Shown here: positions 9,782 to 21,218 of the stretch, one piece after another
Numbering within the stretch: position 1 is the first letter of the stretch
Layout: every line of letters begins with the position of its first letter
Assembly: GCA_003952965.2 (NCBI GenBank)
Contig: CM025854.1
Span: 20,754,111-20,818,110, forward strand
DNA length: 64,000 nt
DNA from: Morella rubra
Taxonomy: Eukaryota > Streptophyta > Magnoliopsida > Fagales > Myricaceae
Direction: 5' to 3'
Translations under genes and position numbers: made by a program
Notes under the pieces: generated by a model
What the model was told of the DNA's origin: nothing
Seen by the model: only the letters and a program-made list of their open reading frames with translations
The model's database searches: none

Positions 9782-11524
9782 TGTCATGCCCTGTGCCAAT
9801 ACTGACCCCCTATGCTCACCTATAGTAATGGTATGCACACAAGCGGGGATTACGGCACGAATTAATCTAATAAAATCCTGGTAATTGGCTTTGAAAAAGC
9901 TTAGCGAAAAATATTTACTTGAAAATTTATTTTGAAATTAGAAATATGGCATTTCAAATAATTCTAGAAGTGAAAAATCCTATCTTAAAAAAAAATTAAC
10001 GATGGCAAAATGACATATTTAAGGAGTTGACATTAGAAATTAACTGAAAAAGATTAAGAAAATAAATGAAAATTTAAGAAAATAAAATCAAAATGGCATA
10101 GGATGAGGAATGGACTAAGAGAAATTTTTGAGAATATAAATAGTTCCACTATGATCACGGATTTTCTCTTTTACAAAAAAAGTAAAAGGAAATAATACAA
10201 AAGTGAAAGCTACTAAAACTTTCCGTACTAAAGTGTCCGTGAAACAGCTGACTGGTCCAAAACTAACAAAAGAGTGACAACTGCTAAAGTTGACTAATCC
10301 TCCAACTCGGTATCGGAGGTCAGGTCTATAAACTCTGTCTCTCCTTTACCCTCCACCGGCGGGGCCAGTGGGGGAGGGACGATGTCCAGAAGGGCACCCC
10401 CATATACACTTCAAATGTATTAATGACATATATCCAAATCTTGACGACTAACACATGTGTCAAAATCCAAAATCTGCTTGCTCATGAATATCTTCATTTA
10501 TCAAGTCCGATGATCGCCGCAGTACATACAAAATAATAAACAGATAAAAGGGGTGAGTCCTACTGACTCAGTAAGAGGGGAAAGGGAAACGAGACATATA
10601 GCGATATAAAACAGAAGTAACAGAATGATAGAATAATCAATCGTAGAGTAATGTTCATAGTAAACCAATAAATACATTATGAACGATCCAATGCTGAATG
10701 AATGCATCTATTTCCAGGTTCTTTCACTTTCTTTCTTTCTTTCTTTTTTTCTGTCAGTAGAGGTGTCCTTTCTTCGCTCTGTTTAACCCCAGAGTCCGGG
10801 TTGTGTGTCTCTCCTCTCCTCTGGGACTGGCCTGTGCCCCGACACAAGGACCCAGTTAGGCATAATTGTTCTATCACCTAGGGATACTAACCACTATCCC
10901 CTCAGTGGTGGCTTGCACTGTTCCACTGTGAACAGTACCGTCACCCGATCTCAGGACCACCTCTGGGTATGAGTTTCATTTTGGTCATTTCGATCAACAG
11001 TATCCCCATACCCATGATATGTTGATGCAGCATGACTTATCATATGCATATTCGATAAACAGTTTACCAAAGACGATCAATGGAATGCACATAGCGAATT
11101 AAAAATGCAATTGACATATCATAAGCAAACAGATTCACAATTCACATAAGTCGATCATAAAATGCACATATGCCCTTTTTACTTTTAATGTAAAGACATA
11201 GCATAAGAATACATTATTGGAATGTCCTTCCTTCGATAAGAATTAATAACCATTTTCTTTTAATTTGGCTTAACAATGAATTAATCATGTAAATTATTAA
11301 GTAATTGCAATCATTATTAAAATCCATGAGTGAGAGTTTATTGGGCCTCAGTAGACACTATTGGGCCTATCCCTAAGGTTTCAAGGTTTTACTGGGCTTG
11401 TTTAGGGTTAACAGGCCTAAAGTCCATTTAGGCCACTAAACAGGCTTCGTGATTTGAGCCCCTAATCCTTCTCGGTCTGGACTCAAATTTGGGCTTCCCA
11501 TCTATCAATTTGACCCAGGCCCTG
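9782..11524. mobile_element. LTR-like insertion inside the copia element
   Basis: It starts TGTCATGCCCTGTGCC, a common start of plant Ty3-group LTRs. It includes a CT/GA-rich tract (10,735-10,820) and a stretch rich in GGCCTAAA/GCCCA words (11,330-11,470). The copia reading frame resumes only at about 11,526. I could not define the right end, a second LTR or a target duplication, so both classification and limits are tentative. No coding sequence recognised. Confidence 0.35.
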
Positions 11525-11525
11525 A

Positions 11526-12098
11526 GCACTGGACAACGATCAAGCATATTCTCAAATACTTGAGAAGAACCAAACACTATTGTCTAGTGTGTGGTGGAGA
11601 GGATATGTTGACTGTCCAAGGATACACAGATTTAGATTTTCAATCAGATATTGATGATAGAAGATCTACATCTAGATTTGTGTTTACATTGGGTAAAAGA
11701 GCAATGAGTTGGAGAAGTTTCAAGCAAAACACTACTGCTGACTCCACCACTGAGGCAGAATATGTCGCTGCTAACGAATCTGCAAAGAAGCTGTGTGGAT
11801 ACAAAAATTCATACAAGAGCTTGAAGTTGTCCCTTTGATAGAGTCCCCTATCACCATTTATTGTGATAACAATAGTGCTATAGCACAGGTGGGGGAACCT
11901 AGGGCTCATCAAAGGACAAAACATATAGAAAGAAGATTTCATCTTATACACGACATTGTGAATCGGGGTGATGTAATGATGGTTAAAATAGCATCAGCTG
12001 AGAACATCGCAGACCCGTTCACTAAACCGTTGACTCAGAAAGTGTTTGAGAAGCATTTAGAGTCTATGGGTGTCAAGTATATATCTGATTGGTTCTAG
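11526..12098 (+). pseudogene. Copia pol C-terminus: RNase H domain, frameshifted
   Basis: The reading WTTIKHILKYLRRTKHYCLV leads into the Ty1/copia RNase H domain: GYTDLDFQSDIDDRRSTSRF, then AMSWRSFKQ and STTEAEYVAANESAKK (TEAEY is the classic motif). A frameshift near 11,790 moves to another frame, which continues with WIQKFIQELEVV, IYCDNNSAIA, RTKHIERRFHLIHD and ADPFTKPLTQKVFEKH, ending at TAG 12,098. In the family this domain removes the RNA template during reverse transcription. The upstream polymerase is missing. The stop lies 14 bp before the 3' LTR, as usual. Confidence 0.9.
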
Positions 12099-12112
12099 TG
12101 CAAGTGGGAGAT

Positions 12113-13343
12113 TGTTAGATGTATGCACTTAAAACCAATCATTTTGGACAATTATAAGATAATTATTATTGTTGATTAATCACTTGTATATTATTTTGGG
12201 TACATGCAATGACATAAGATGTTATATTGTTGAGCAACATTATAGAAAAGTAAAGCTAATGATTTATGAATCGGAGGCGGGGAGTATGACTTTTCGGATC
12301 CTCGTTGACTCACTTTGTTTTAGACCGAGATACATGATAATGTACAAATAGGTCTATACTCGTTGTGCCTCTATAAGATAGAATGATGGACTCCGTCATT
12401 GAGGTGGTGACCTTAAGCAGACGAGTGGTGCAATGTAAGAGTACATGCACTGAACCAGATCAAATATGAATACGTTTTGGAAACGATCACTGATGTAAGA
12501 ATGGTATTCAGCACAATTAGCTTATGTTGTCTTAGACTTAAGAGAGTTATGCAGGTTTGTTTGGTATGTGCTTGTGCTTTGACTGAGTCATTTGGTGATG
12601 ATCTTCGCAGATCAAATATTTCAGATAATGTTGAGCCTTATGCATAGTAAGTGAATTTATATAATTGCTCAATATGCATTCCATCAGTCTCTTAATGAGG
12701 CAATATATTCATTATGTCTATATATTGTTGGACTCAAATAAAAACATTGCGCAGCGAGATTTTGTGAAAAGCGTTTTTCACGATTTTTTTGTGAAAATTG
12801 TTTTTACAACTTTTTGGGAGTCCAAACAGGTATAGGCTGAGAATTAAGAATTATATGAGCTAGGGACTTAATCGGTGATATTTTTCCGGTCCATATTAGC
12901 TCATGTGGAATATAGTATGGTGGAATGATAAATAAGCATAAAATTATTAGCAAAAGAGATTTTACACAAAAACAATCTCATTATCTCAGGGGTCCATTGT
13001 GATATGTTAATGGACATGATCACAATTTGTAGAAGCCCATAAATTTAGATTATAGAATATAAGGGGGTTTAATGAAAAGTGTTTTCAGGACGATCCTACG
13101 GCCGAGATTTGAAGTCCTAAACATCCCACACATAAGTACAGTTGAGTTCTAAGCTAGCCATTATAAATAGCTCAGAAGCTCATTTGAGAAGTACGGAAAA
13201 TTTCTTCGTGAGACTTTCTCTCTTTAGAAAACCTTTCTCTATCTAAACTCTCTCAAAAACTATTTGCATGGATTTGAAGGAAGCAGAACCCTTGGGCTGC
13301 TTTGATTCAATGATCATTTTCGTTGCAATCTCGCACTCGAACA
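12113..13343 (+). repeat. Copia 3' LTR (~1.23 kb)
   Basis: Begins TGTTAGATGTATGCAC after the purine tract AAGTGGGAGAT and ends CGCACTCGAACA. It is the direct partner of 6,888-8,111. Confidence 0.88.
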
Positions 13344-13884
13344 CTGTGGTTCCTCCTTTGTCCTCTACAGTTGAATCTATTGACTAGCATTATTTTACTT
13401 TCGAGTCAGAGTAAATGGTCCCATAAAGTAGATGGTTTGAGCTTTCTAGATCTTAAAGTACATTATTTTGATGAAGCTTTATATTTCGAAAGTGGTTATG
13501 GGTCCATTTGTGCACGTTCTTCCCATTATAAACTAGACTAAATATGTTCTGTGGGTCACTTTGTTTAATGCTTAGGTTCGACCCACTCAAGCCTGTTGGC
13601 TGGTGTTCCACGTTACATTAGTTTAGTGTATAGTTCTGTGTTTTATAGAAAAAAATGGTACATGAATTCAAAAGTGCTTAATTTTTTTATGGCTACTGGA
13701 ATAAACTCCAATGTGTTATAGGTACCAAATCATTTATATGTATATTGGTAGACTATTTTCATTTATATTTTTTATTATTGTCATGTTTGTTTATAAATCA
13801 TTTTATATTCTGAAATGCACGATGTATATTAGTTGCAGGTGCTTTATTACCTAAGACACGCCTCCTGATTTCTTTCTATTCGAT

Positions 13885-16650
13885 ATGCATTACAAAGGTA
13901 GGTTTAGTAGGCAGTTTGGGTGTACCTATGTTGGGGGAGATGTAGACATGTATGACGAACTGTACAATCCAGATTGCTTATCATTCTTCGAGCTGGAGGC
14001 TATTGTGAAGCCATTTGGTTATAAAATTGGTGATCTTATTTTCTACAAGCAGCCAAGGAAAAGTCTTAATGAAGGGACGATCCTTGTGTCCTCTGACCAT
14101 GATGTTCTGCAAATGGTGAATTGTCATGAAGGAGAGTTTGTTATAGTGTTGTTCGTTGATCATTTGATGATAGTGGAGTAGGCACTAATATTAATGAGGA
14201 GGTTGTTAGAACCTATGTCAGAGGAAATGGGAGACGTCATTTAGGGTTGAATGATCCATTTTGGGATCATGTCCTTAGCTCTGATGAAGAGCTTTTTTAC
14301 ATTGACGTAGTCCACGTTGACAATTTTGGTGCAAGACCATATTAAGTTAGAGGTCATACCTCATCTGGTGCCGATATTGGATATGAGGCAGTGATTGATG
14401 ATGACAAAGGTGATGATGAGAGGGGTGACGAGGGTGATGATGATGGGTATCGCAACCCAATGAAAGGCCAGACTCCTATAAATGAAGCTGATACATAAGT
14501 GAAGGTAAAATGTCTCTGTTTAGAACTTCTTAGTTTATTGTTTGCTAACAAAAGTTAACAATTAACCTTTTATCTTTGTGTTGCAGGTAATGGCTCTGAT
14601 ATCGCAAGAAGTGATATTTTGGTCTCTCTTGAAGTCAGTGATGAGCAGAAGAAGTAAGTAGTTTATTTAAGCCATATCGTGGCCCTGAGTTTCAAGTTAC
14701 AGACTTGGCTGCCTTTGTTCTGAAGCTCGGGATGAAGTTTTCATCCTTCCAATTATTCAGAGAAGAGAAGAAAATATATCAAAGGGCAAGGACATAAGGT
14801 TTAAGAAGAACAGTTCAGATAAGGTGATTGTCGTATACTGGGATGCACCGCGGTGCAAGTACAGAGTATACGCATGGTGGATGAAGGGGAAGATAACATT
14901 CCAAATCCAAACTTTCTAAGGTAACTATCGATGCACGAGGAAGTAACAGAGCTTGCTGGTGGGATCTAGGTTTATCATTAATAAGTACATAGAGCAGTTC
15001 AAGACGCAACCTAACATGCCAATGGACTCTATAACTCAAGAAGTCAATAGGCAGTGGAAGATGGATGTTAGTGACGGACAAGTGTATCGTGCTAAGAGAA
15101 ATGCACGAGCTAGAGTGTTTAGAAAACGTTCGGAGCCATATCGTCATCTCTGGGACTATGGAACGACCTGTAGGGCCTCATACCAAGCTTCAAGGATGCA
15201 ATGCTTAATGCAGACCATCAGATATGCATTAGGTATTTCTGTGCCAACTTTCGAGATGCTAAACATTGGGGACTCGCCCTGAAAAATAAGTTATGGGCTA
15301 CTGCATCTGCGTACACTGAGTACAAGTTTCTTGCAATCATCGATGAATTGAATAAACTGTCAAAACCAACTTGGAAGTGGCTCAATGGCATCAACCAAAG
15401 ATAATGGTCGAGGGTGTACTTCAATCCGGTTGTGAAGTCGGATCTCTCAGTCAACAACCTTATCGAATGTTTCAATTCTTACATACTCAAAGCCCGTGAC
15501 AAGCCAATCATCACGATGTTTGAGATGATTTGAAAGAAACCGATAAAACGTTATCAGCTAAAAAGGTCGGGCATGGAAAAGTATGATGGGGTCATTTGCC
15601 CCAAGATTTTAGAAAAGCTGGAGGCCGCAGGCGAGAAGTCATGCCATTGCCTACCCACATATGCTGGTCAAGGCCTATTTGAAGGGGAGCATAAACATCA
15701 GCAATTTATAGTTAACCTGTAACAATAAAGATGTGGGTGTCGGAAGTGGGACTTGACGGGTATACAGTGCCCCCTGGTTTAGCAAAGATATGTACATGTT
15801 GAGCTACAACCCTATCATATACTCGATGCCTGACGAAGATCAATGGATTAAAACAAACTATGATTTGGTTGAACCTCCTTTTGTGAGAATACAACCTGGT
15901 AGGCCCAAAAAACTCAAAAAGAATGCAAGCAACTTGGATACAATAAGAGGACCTGCCCTAAAAGAAAGACAGTGATAAAATGTGCAGGAATGAGGGTTGT
16001 AGCAGCCCCGTTTGTTGAGGATTGAATCTGTTGCACTAACTACAGCGTTGGGATTGGATAAAGAATGACTCTCAGTTAGTTGTTTAGTTAATTTTAGGTC
16101 TGACCATATATTGTATACTAGTTTAATGTTTGTTTTTTGTAGTTGTTGTCCCTCCTGTTGCATCGATGTTAGCTCCACCATATGCAAAAGCTTCTCAATC
16201 CACTCAACCTGCTGAGCAAAATAAGAAGAAACAGAAGAAGAAAATTGGAAGTTCTTCCCAAGCTTCTGAAAGCTCAATGGCTAGAAGAAAAACAATTCCA
16301 GTAGAAATTATTAATGTAACTTGGTTCCAAATTTTCAGTTTTGCTTTAAGGTTATTTTGTTTTTAACGAAATCCATTATTCTAACTATTTTTTCATTTGT
16401 TTCTTTGCTTGGTAAGGCACTCTCAATCTAATCCAACATCAACAACATGTGCATCGAAGCTCACAATCAAAAGAAACACTGCATCACAATCGGAGTCTTC
16501 GATTGCATCTAGAGTGCATTGAAGGTCTGGAAGAAGGGCTGATGAATTGGGCAGTAAGTCAAGTGTAGGGGCTAGCCAAGAGGAACGTACTATTTACGAC
16601 TTGACTGCCAATGAAAGATCAAGTCAGAGAGCAGATGGAACTGTGTAGGG
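13885..16650 (+). pseudogene. MuDR/MURA-type transposase, degenerate and lacking the catalytic core
   Basis: Fragments in several frames follow the order of plant MURA proteins. An N-terminal acidic region spans 13,885-14,500. A MuDR DNA-binding domain near 14,720-14,880 reads GMKFSSFQLFREEKK and DIRFKKNSSDKVIVV. The region 14,953-15,165 (YIEQFKTQPNMPMDSI, DGQVYRAKRNARA, HLWDYG) jumps directly to GLIPSFKDAMLNADHQICIR and NFRDAKHWGLALKNKLWATA. A SWIM zinc finger near 15,735 reads GCRKWDLTGIQCP, followed by a basic tail (GRPKKLKKNAS, 15,898). Intact family members have a DDE core of over 100 residues between the LWDY and KGLIPSF motifs; here it is deleted at about 15,165. Stops and frameshifts confirm decay. 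It would not transpose the element. Confidence 0.88.
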
Positions 16651-17400
16651 TACCCTGGATACCTTGTGGGCCCAATTTGGTGCTTGTTTTATGGCTGCAC
16701 AGAAGCAATAAGTTGGAAACTCGAGAAGAGTAGTGGTCTCTACCATTGAGCAGGCCTTAAAAAGGGTCAAAGAGAAAAAGAGAAAGAGATCTAACAAGAA
16801 ATGATAAGGAGGCTCATGCAGAGAACAAGATTTTTTGAGTTAATGTATAAGTTTATAAACTTTTGTACTTGATATGTAATTTGGTTGGGAAGGAATTTGT
16901 AAGTTGCAGTGTCAAATATTGTGAAATGATGTAGGTTTTGGAACCATTTTATAGGTGTGTGCAGTTGTGAACAGAATGGTTCTTTTTGGGTCTAGTTTGT
17001 AGAAATATTGTGGATGTGTGCAGTTTCTGTTATTGTGATAGAGATTGGACTATGATTATTGCATCTTGCACTTTTGAATATCACACACTGTTTGTTTCAA
17101 GATTGAATTCAAGTATGACATTGTTTACAAACCAAATGCACAGGATATGCAAGCTGACATTTTACAAACCAAATGCACAGAAACTTTCAAGCTGAATGCC
17201 AAATGTTTACAAACCAAAGCCTTCGAGGCAATTTCAAGTGACTAATACATAGAAATTAAACCAAGGATCTTAATGCCTTGATTGCAAAATGCTATAACTG
17301 GAATATACAAAAGAAGCCTTCAAGTCAATTACAACATCTATTCAAAAGCAAACTACAAAAGCATGGCTTAAAGGCAGCTCCAATCACGTTACAGACTTCA
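16651..17400. other. MULE interior, noncoding; ~40-bp repeats
   Basis: AT-rich sequence downstream of the transposase relic. At 17,116-17,212 there are three imperfect ~40-bp copies containing TTTACAAACCAAATGCACAG. Nothing else recognised. Confidence 0.5.
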
Positions 17401-17401
17401 G

Positions 17402-17720
17402 TTATGGTGCCAAGTCTGGGTAAAGACCCACTACCTTTCCTCTGACATAGATTGAGGGCAACAGCAACAAGAACAAGAACAACACTACAATTACCACCCA
17501 CAATATCAACAACAGTCTTCTATAGAATTTTAAGTCTTCATTGCGACTGAATTTTGTGAAAGACAACTCAAAGGGAAGCCTGTTGTCAAATTGCATTCCA
17601 TCGTCACATTGCATTTCAAGGAGTCCTCCTCCTCCACATGTGTCTTCTCATGCCTTTCCCAAAGACGTCTTAAAACCCTCCTTCCATGAGCACACATAGG
17701 AGGATCAAATCAACTGAAAA
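17402..17720 (-). pseudogene. Possible MULE-borne small membrane ORF (minus strand)
   Basis: The minus-strand frame 17,614-17,402 encodes 70 aa ending in one hydrophobic segment (LLLILWVVIVVLFLFLLLL) after a charged stretch (FTKFSRNEDLKFYRRL). Upstream in another frame, near 17,700-17,620, is PMCAHGRRVLRRLWERHEKT. Plant transposon-rich regions often carry short proteins with an N-terminal GRF-type zinc finger, a coiled stretch and a C-terminal membrane segment. The C-terminal layout fits, but the GRF cysteines are not intact here. It faces the transposase convergently inside the right end of the MULE. I cannot exclude chance. Confidence 0.35.
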
Positions 17721-18329
17721 ATTGGCATGATCTCCCAATTTGACATTATATGAACAAACTTTAAAAGCAAATAGTAAACAAAGAGTGAAAAATAAATTCT
17801 AGAACTAGAAAAAGATGGATTATGTTGTGGTTGACATAGCTAAAAAACCTTCAACCAAAATTTTCATCTTTGTAGGCAGTCTTCAATCATTAATGAACCA
17901 CACACCAACAAAGAGGGTTGTTAGTGGAATCTCCAACCCAATTCGTTGCTGATCCTCCAGTACTTGGTGATGATTGCGCATCACTGAATGAACATGATAC
18001 AACTCCATTACAAACTAATTAAGATTGATTCCATATAAGAAAAGTAGAAATTTAAGCATTCGGGAAAAATTGAAACAAAACAATTTAATGAAAAAAAAAA
18101 AGACAAAACGAATCAACAAAAGAGAAGTAAAAAAACTACAACATATGGGGTTATCATTCCTGCAACAGCGATATTATTTGGAAGTGCATATAAAAGAAGC
18201 AATAACAGCAGATCCAAGGAAAGGGGGACATATGCATGAAGGAGCGTAATAAAAGAAAGAAGCATATGCAAAATAAGCTAGTAATGGTTCGACATTCACT
18301 AGTGTGAGATTGGGAGAGAATCTAGGGCT

Positions 18330-18602
18330 CAGCGACTTCAACCGAAACAATTATGTCGGGTGGGGGGGAATGTTCAACATCTATATGCGCATTAAACGAA
18401 GGGTAAAATGGGAAATGAAAACTTTAAGTTGTCACATGGATGGCACATTCTTGGTCTACCGTGAGAAGTAACAACAATTTGAGGTCCAGGGTGGAAATTA
18501 AGATAAACTTAAACTTTGTGATACTAATCTAACGAAATTGATAAAAGTGGATGTAACTTAAAAATGATCCCAAAGTTCAGGAGTGCAAAGTGAATTTTCC
18601 CC
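18330..18602 (-). repeat. Right terminal inverted repeat of the MULE
   Basis: Read inward on the minus strand it starts GGGGAAAATTCACTTTGCAC and parallels the left repeat. It is followed on the plus strand by TATTTTCTT (18,603-18,611), the target duplication. Confidence 0.9.
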
Positions 18603-18611
18603 TATTTTCTT

Positions 18612-19684
18612 TATCGATAATGAAGAAATGAATGATCTTCCTTGGAACCTTATAAATTTGGAATGAATGATACATTAAAATGTAGAATCAGATTGAGCAT
18701 GGAGTGTGCACATGAACGATCTATTCTTTTTCAGGTTTTTAATGCACGGGTGGCACTAGAATGCAATGTTAAAGGTATCAACTTTTTCCCTTCTAACTTG
18801 CCAAGGTACAAACATGTTTTTAAGCCGTAGATGTGGTGAAAATATCACTGACTTAATGGTCATTAAGTGGATTTAATATGATGTCATAATGGTGTGTAAA
18901 GAGTATCAGTTTTATTTTAGAACTATTAGAAATCATGGTTGATTAATGTGTTGGTACCATTTCTCATTGAAGTTATTTAACCTACATTGATGAAAGAATT
19001 ATCTTTTGAATAGTATGAACATGGGCATCAATTTGTATTGTTGAATTTAATACAATATTATCATGGCAGGATTGTACATCATAATTGTACATGCATTCAC
19101 CTTATTTAAAAATTCTATAAGAATGAGCGAAGTGTGACGATATCGATCACATGATAGCGTGCAACCATGCCCTAATGATTTAGGGGGTGGCCTCCTAGAG
19201 GGTATGGAACAACACTATACCTTTTGGTATGTTCCGGGGAGGACGGAACTCACGGGACAATCCAGAATGAAGGGGAAAATGATGCATAACCCTAACTCTA
19301 GGGATTAAACAGAGCGTGGTGTTGGGTGAAATAAATGAGACTAAGAATGTTGTTAATAAAATGACACTTTCCATAAGACTAATAGCTGCATTAATAATTA
19401 ATCATTCATTTGTTCATTTGCTTATTGATGATCAATTATTCTATTGATTTATTATTCTATTGACATGTCTATAATTATTCTGGTAAATTTCTAATTCCAT
19501 ATTTTCCTTACCCCGACCTTTTTTAGTCCATAAGACTCACTCTCTTTGATGCTTGTTGTTGTTCCATATTTAAATATCATAGCCGAGGACCATGAGACTA
19601 TTCGAGATTCACCAAAGCTACCTGCTTGGGACCCTCATACTGACGGTCCAGATTTTGATTTGGGTCTTAATCACCAATGATCTT
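18612..19684 (+). mobile_element. LTR-like sequence, right portion (continuation of 4,637-5,774)
   Basis: This is the flank on the far side of the Mutator insertion. Removing the MULE and one target duplication joins it to 4,637-5,774. It contains GGGGGTGGCCTCC and GGAGGACGGAAC motifs (19,180-19,250) of LTR-like character and no gene. The open frame at 18,642-18,830 is unrecognised. The exact end is unknown; it abuts a copia LTR fragment near 19,685. Confidence 0.4.
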
Positions 19685-20100
19685 AAAGATTCATGTGGAA
19701 CATAATATGGTGAAAAGATAAATAAGTAAATAATTGTTAGTAAATGAGATTTCACAAAAATAGTTTAATTATCTAAAGAGTCAATTGTGTTATGTTAATG
19801 AATATGATCACAATATTTAGAAGCCCATAAATTCATAATACAAAAAATAAGAAAGCTAATAAAAAATAATTTTTTTATGATGATCATACAATAGAGATCC
19901 TTAAGGATCCTACGTATTAGCACAGTTAAACTTTTGAGTGAGTCATTATATAAACTAAAAAAAAAAAGTAAATTTGACAGAGAAAGTTAGAGAGAGTTTT
20001 TAGAGAAAATACTTTTTCTCGAAAATTGTGCGCTTTTATCCGAAGGAGGTAGCACACTTGGACTACTTAAATTTTGACAATTAAATCAATTTGCTTCTAC
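19685..20100 (+). mobile_element. Truncated copia LTR (third copy of the same family)
   Basis: It aligns by eye with the 3' third of the copia LTRs (7,670-8,110 and 12,895-13,340). Shared features in order are TCATGTGGAA-ATA, GAGATTTCACA-AAA, ATATGATCACAAT, CCATAAATT and the CGAAGGAGG/GGAGGCAGAA box near the LTR end. The 5' two thirds are missing, so it is a truncated solo LTR or deletion product, more diverged than the other two copies. Confidence 0.75.
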
Positions 20101-20947
20101 TTCGTAGCATTCCCTTCTTCCCTACAGCCAACCTAAATTATGTTTGCCAAGCTAGATTTTATAGAAATTTCTAAGAATTTTAGAAGCGAAGATGAATTTT
20201 TGTTCAAATCAAAAGTTTTAACTTTTTCTATTTTCGCACCAAATAAGGGGCCTACAACAATTTTCTTTCTCTTTTTATTTTAATTACAAAATTTTAGAAA
20301 AAAAAATATGAAAAAACTTCAAAATCATCTCTCTCTCCCCCTATCAAATGTCTTTCTATCATAATTAACATAAAAAATTTACTCAAAATCATTTTTCTCT
20401 CTATTTTTTCACCTATTCCCATAAAACTTCAAAATTTTCCATGTCTCAAACATACTTCAAAATTTTCACTACTTTCTCACAAAACCTAATAAAACTGTAA
20501 TCTACTCAATTTTCACAACATCGTCAAAATTTTCTACAAATCTCTAAATTCAACTAATCAGCCTCCTTCTCCATAGGGTCTCCATTCTCCTCCCTTTTTC
20601 ACAGGGTATCCTTCTCCACCGGTCAGCTTGAATTCTGTAGCAAATAGTATTCGTCCATTCCTTTCTCACCCTGCATCCATACACAACTAGATTAGTGTTC
20701 CCTCTTTTTTCACCAACCAAACCAGCTAGTTTGCTTGCAACCAGAATTTCCCTCAAATCTGAATTGAATTCCTTGAAAATTCAAACTCTCCTGCCAATTC
20801 ATCTTCATTGCAATCTACAAAATCTCTCACTAGTCTAGTCGAATTACTTCCATTTAGACTCCCCAAGATTCAAATTTCAGCTCCTAACTCCTTTGACGCC
20901 ATTTCCTTTTCCCCAAACACTATTATCATCTTTAAAAGCGCAACTAT
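20101..20947. other. No gene seen; AT/CT-rich DNA
   Basis: Pyrimidine-rich sequence with many TTTTC and CAAAATTTT words. Short open frames on either strand (such as 20,550-20,756 minus) have no recognisable domain. Confidence 0.5.
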
Positions 20948-21218
20948 ACAACAATCTTCACCTCTTTTTTTTTTTAATCATCACACATTTTATTGAAAAG
21001 CATAGAAAATTACAATTGAGAACTTATAATAGAAAAGACCCAAAGAGTCAACAAGTCAAGAGGACCGAAACCTATAAATGAGTACACAAGATCCTCGATG
21101 GATGTGGGCAAGAAGCCCGCAACAAGTGGACCTGAAAGCCCATAGTTATTGAGAGTTTAGAGAGAAAGAATTTAGTTATTGATGATACTTCTTGCTTTTG
21201 ATCCACAACAATCTTCAC
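20948..21218 (-). mobile_element. Short poly(A) retroposon with 14-bp target duplication
   Basis: A 14-bp direct repeat, ACAACAATCTTCAC, occurs at 20,948-20,961 and 21,205-21,218. The 243-bp insert between them begins on the plus strand with a poly-T run, so its minus strand ends in poly(A), and a polyadenylation signal AATAAA lies about 15 bases before that tail (TTTTCAATAAAATGTGTG). This is the signature of target-primed insertion by LINE machinery: a SINE, a truncated LINE 3' end or a short processed transcript tail. No coding domain is visible in so short a piece. Confidence 0.85.

Larger units (their letters stand above)
6888..13343 (+). mobile_element. Ty1/copia retrotransposon with two LTRs, mostly gutted inside
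   Basis: Two direct long terminal repeats (6,888-8,111 and 12,113-13,343) flank a 4-kb interior. A methionine-tRNA-type primer-binding site (TGGTATCGGAGC) follows the left LTR, and a purine-rich tract (AAGTGGGAGA) precedes the right LTR. The only coding remnant is the RNase H end of pol (11,526-12,098). Gag, protease, integrase and most of the reverse transcriptase are absent and replaced by a MITE and other repeat DNA. The flanking pentamers (ACGTG at 6,883, CTGTG at 13,344) agree at only three of five positions, so the target duplication has decayed or a boundary is slightly off. Confidence 0.88.
5775..18602 (+). mobile_element. Mutator-like element (MULE), ~12.8 kb with nested insertions
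   Basis: Long terminal inverted repeats of about 270 bp bound the element: 5,775-6,050 against 18,330-18,602. Both contain CTGAACTTTGGG and GTTAGATTAGTATC when read inward, and both reach GTTTAATGCGCAT. An exact 9-bp direct duplication, TATTTTCTT, flanks it at 5,766-5,774 and 18,603-18,611, the hallmark of Mutator transposition. A degenerate MURA-type transposase lies at 13,885-16,650. A small MULE-like MITE and a complete-length copia element have inserted into its left half, so the unnested MULE would be about 5.8 kb. Confidence 0.92.

Noticed and set aside
20550-20756. 68-codon minus-strand frame with Arg/Trp-rich sequence
   Set aside because: No family match, and it is flanked by low-complexity pyrimidine-rich DNA.
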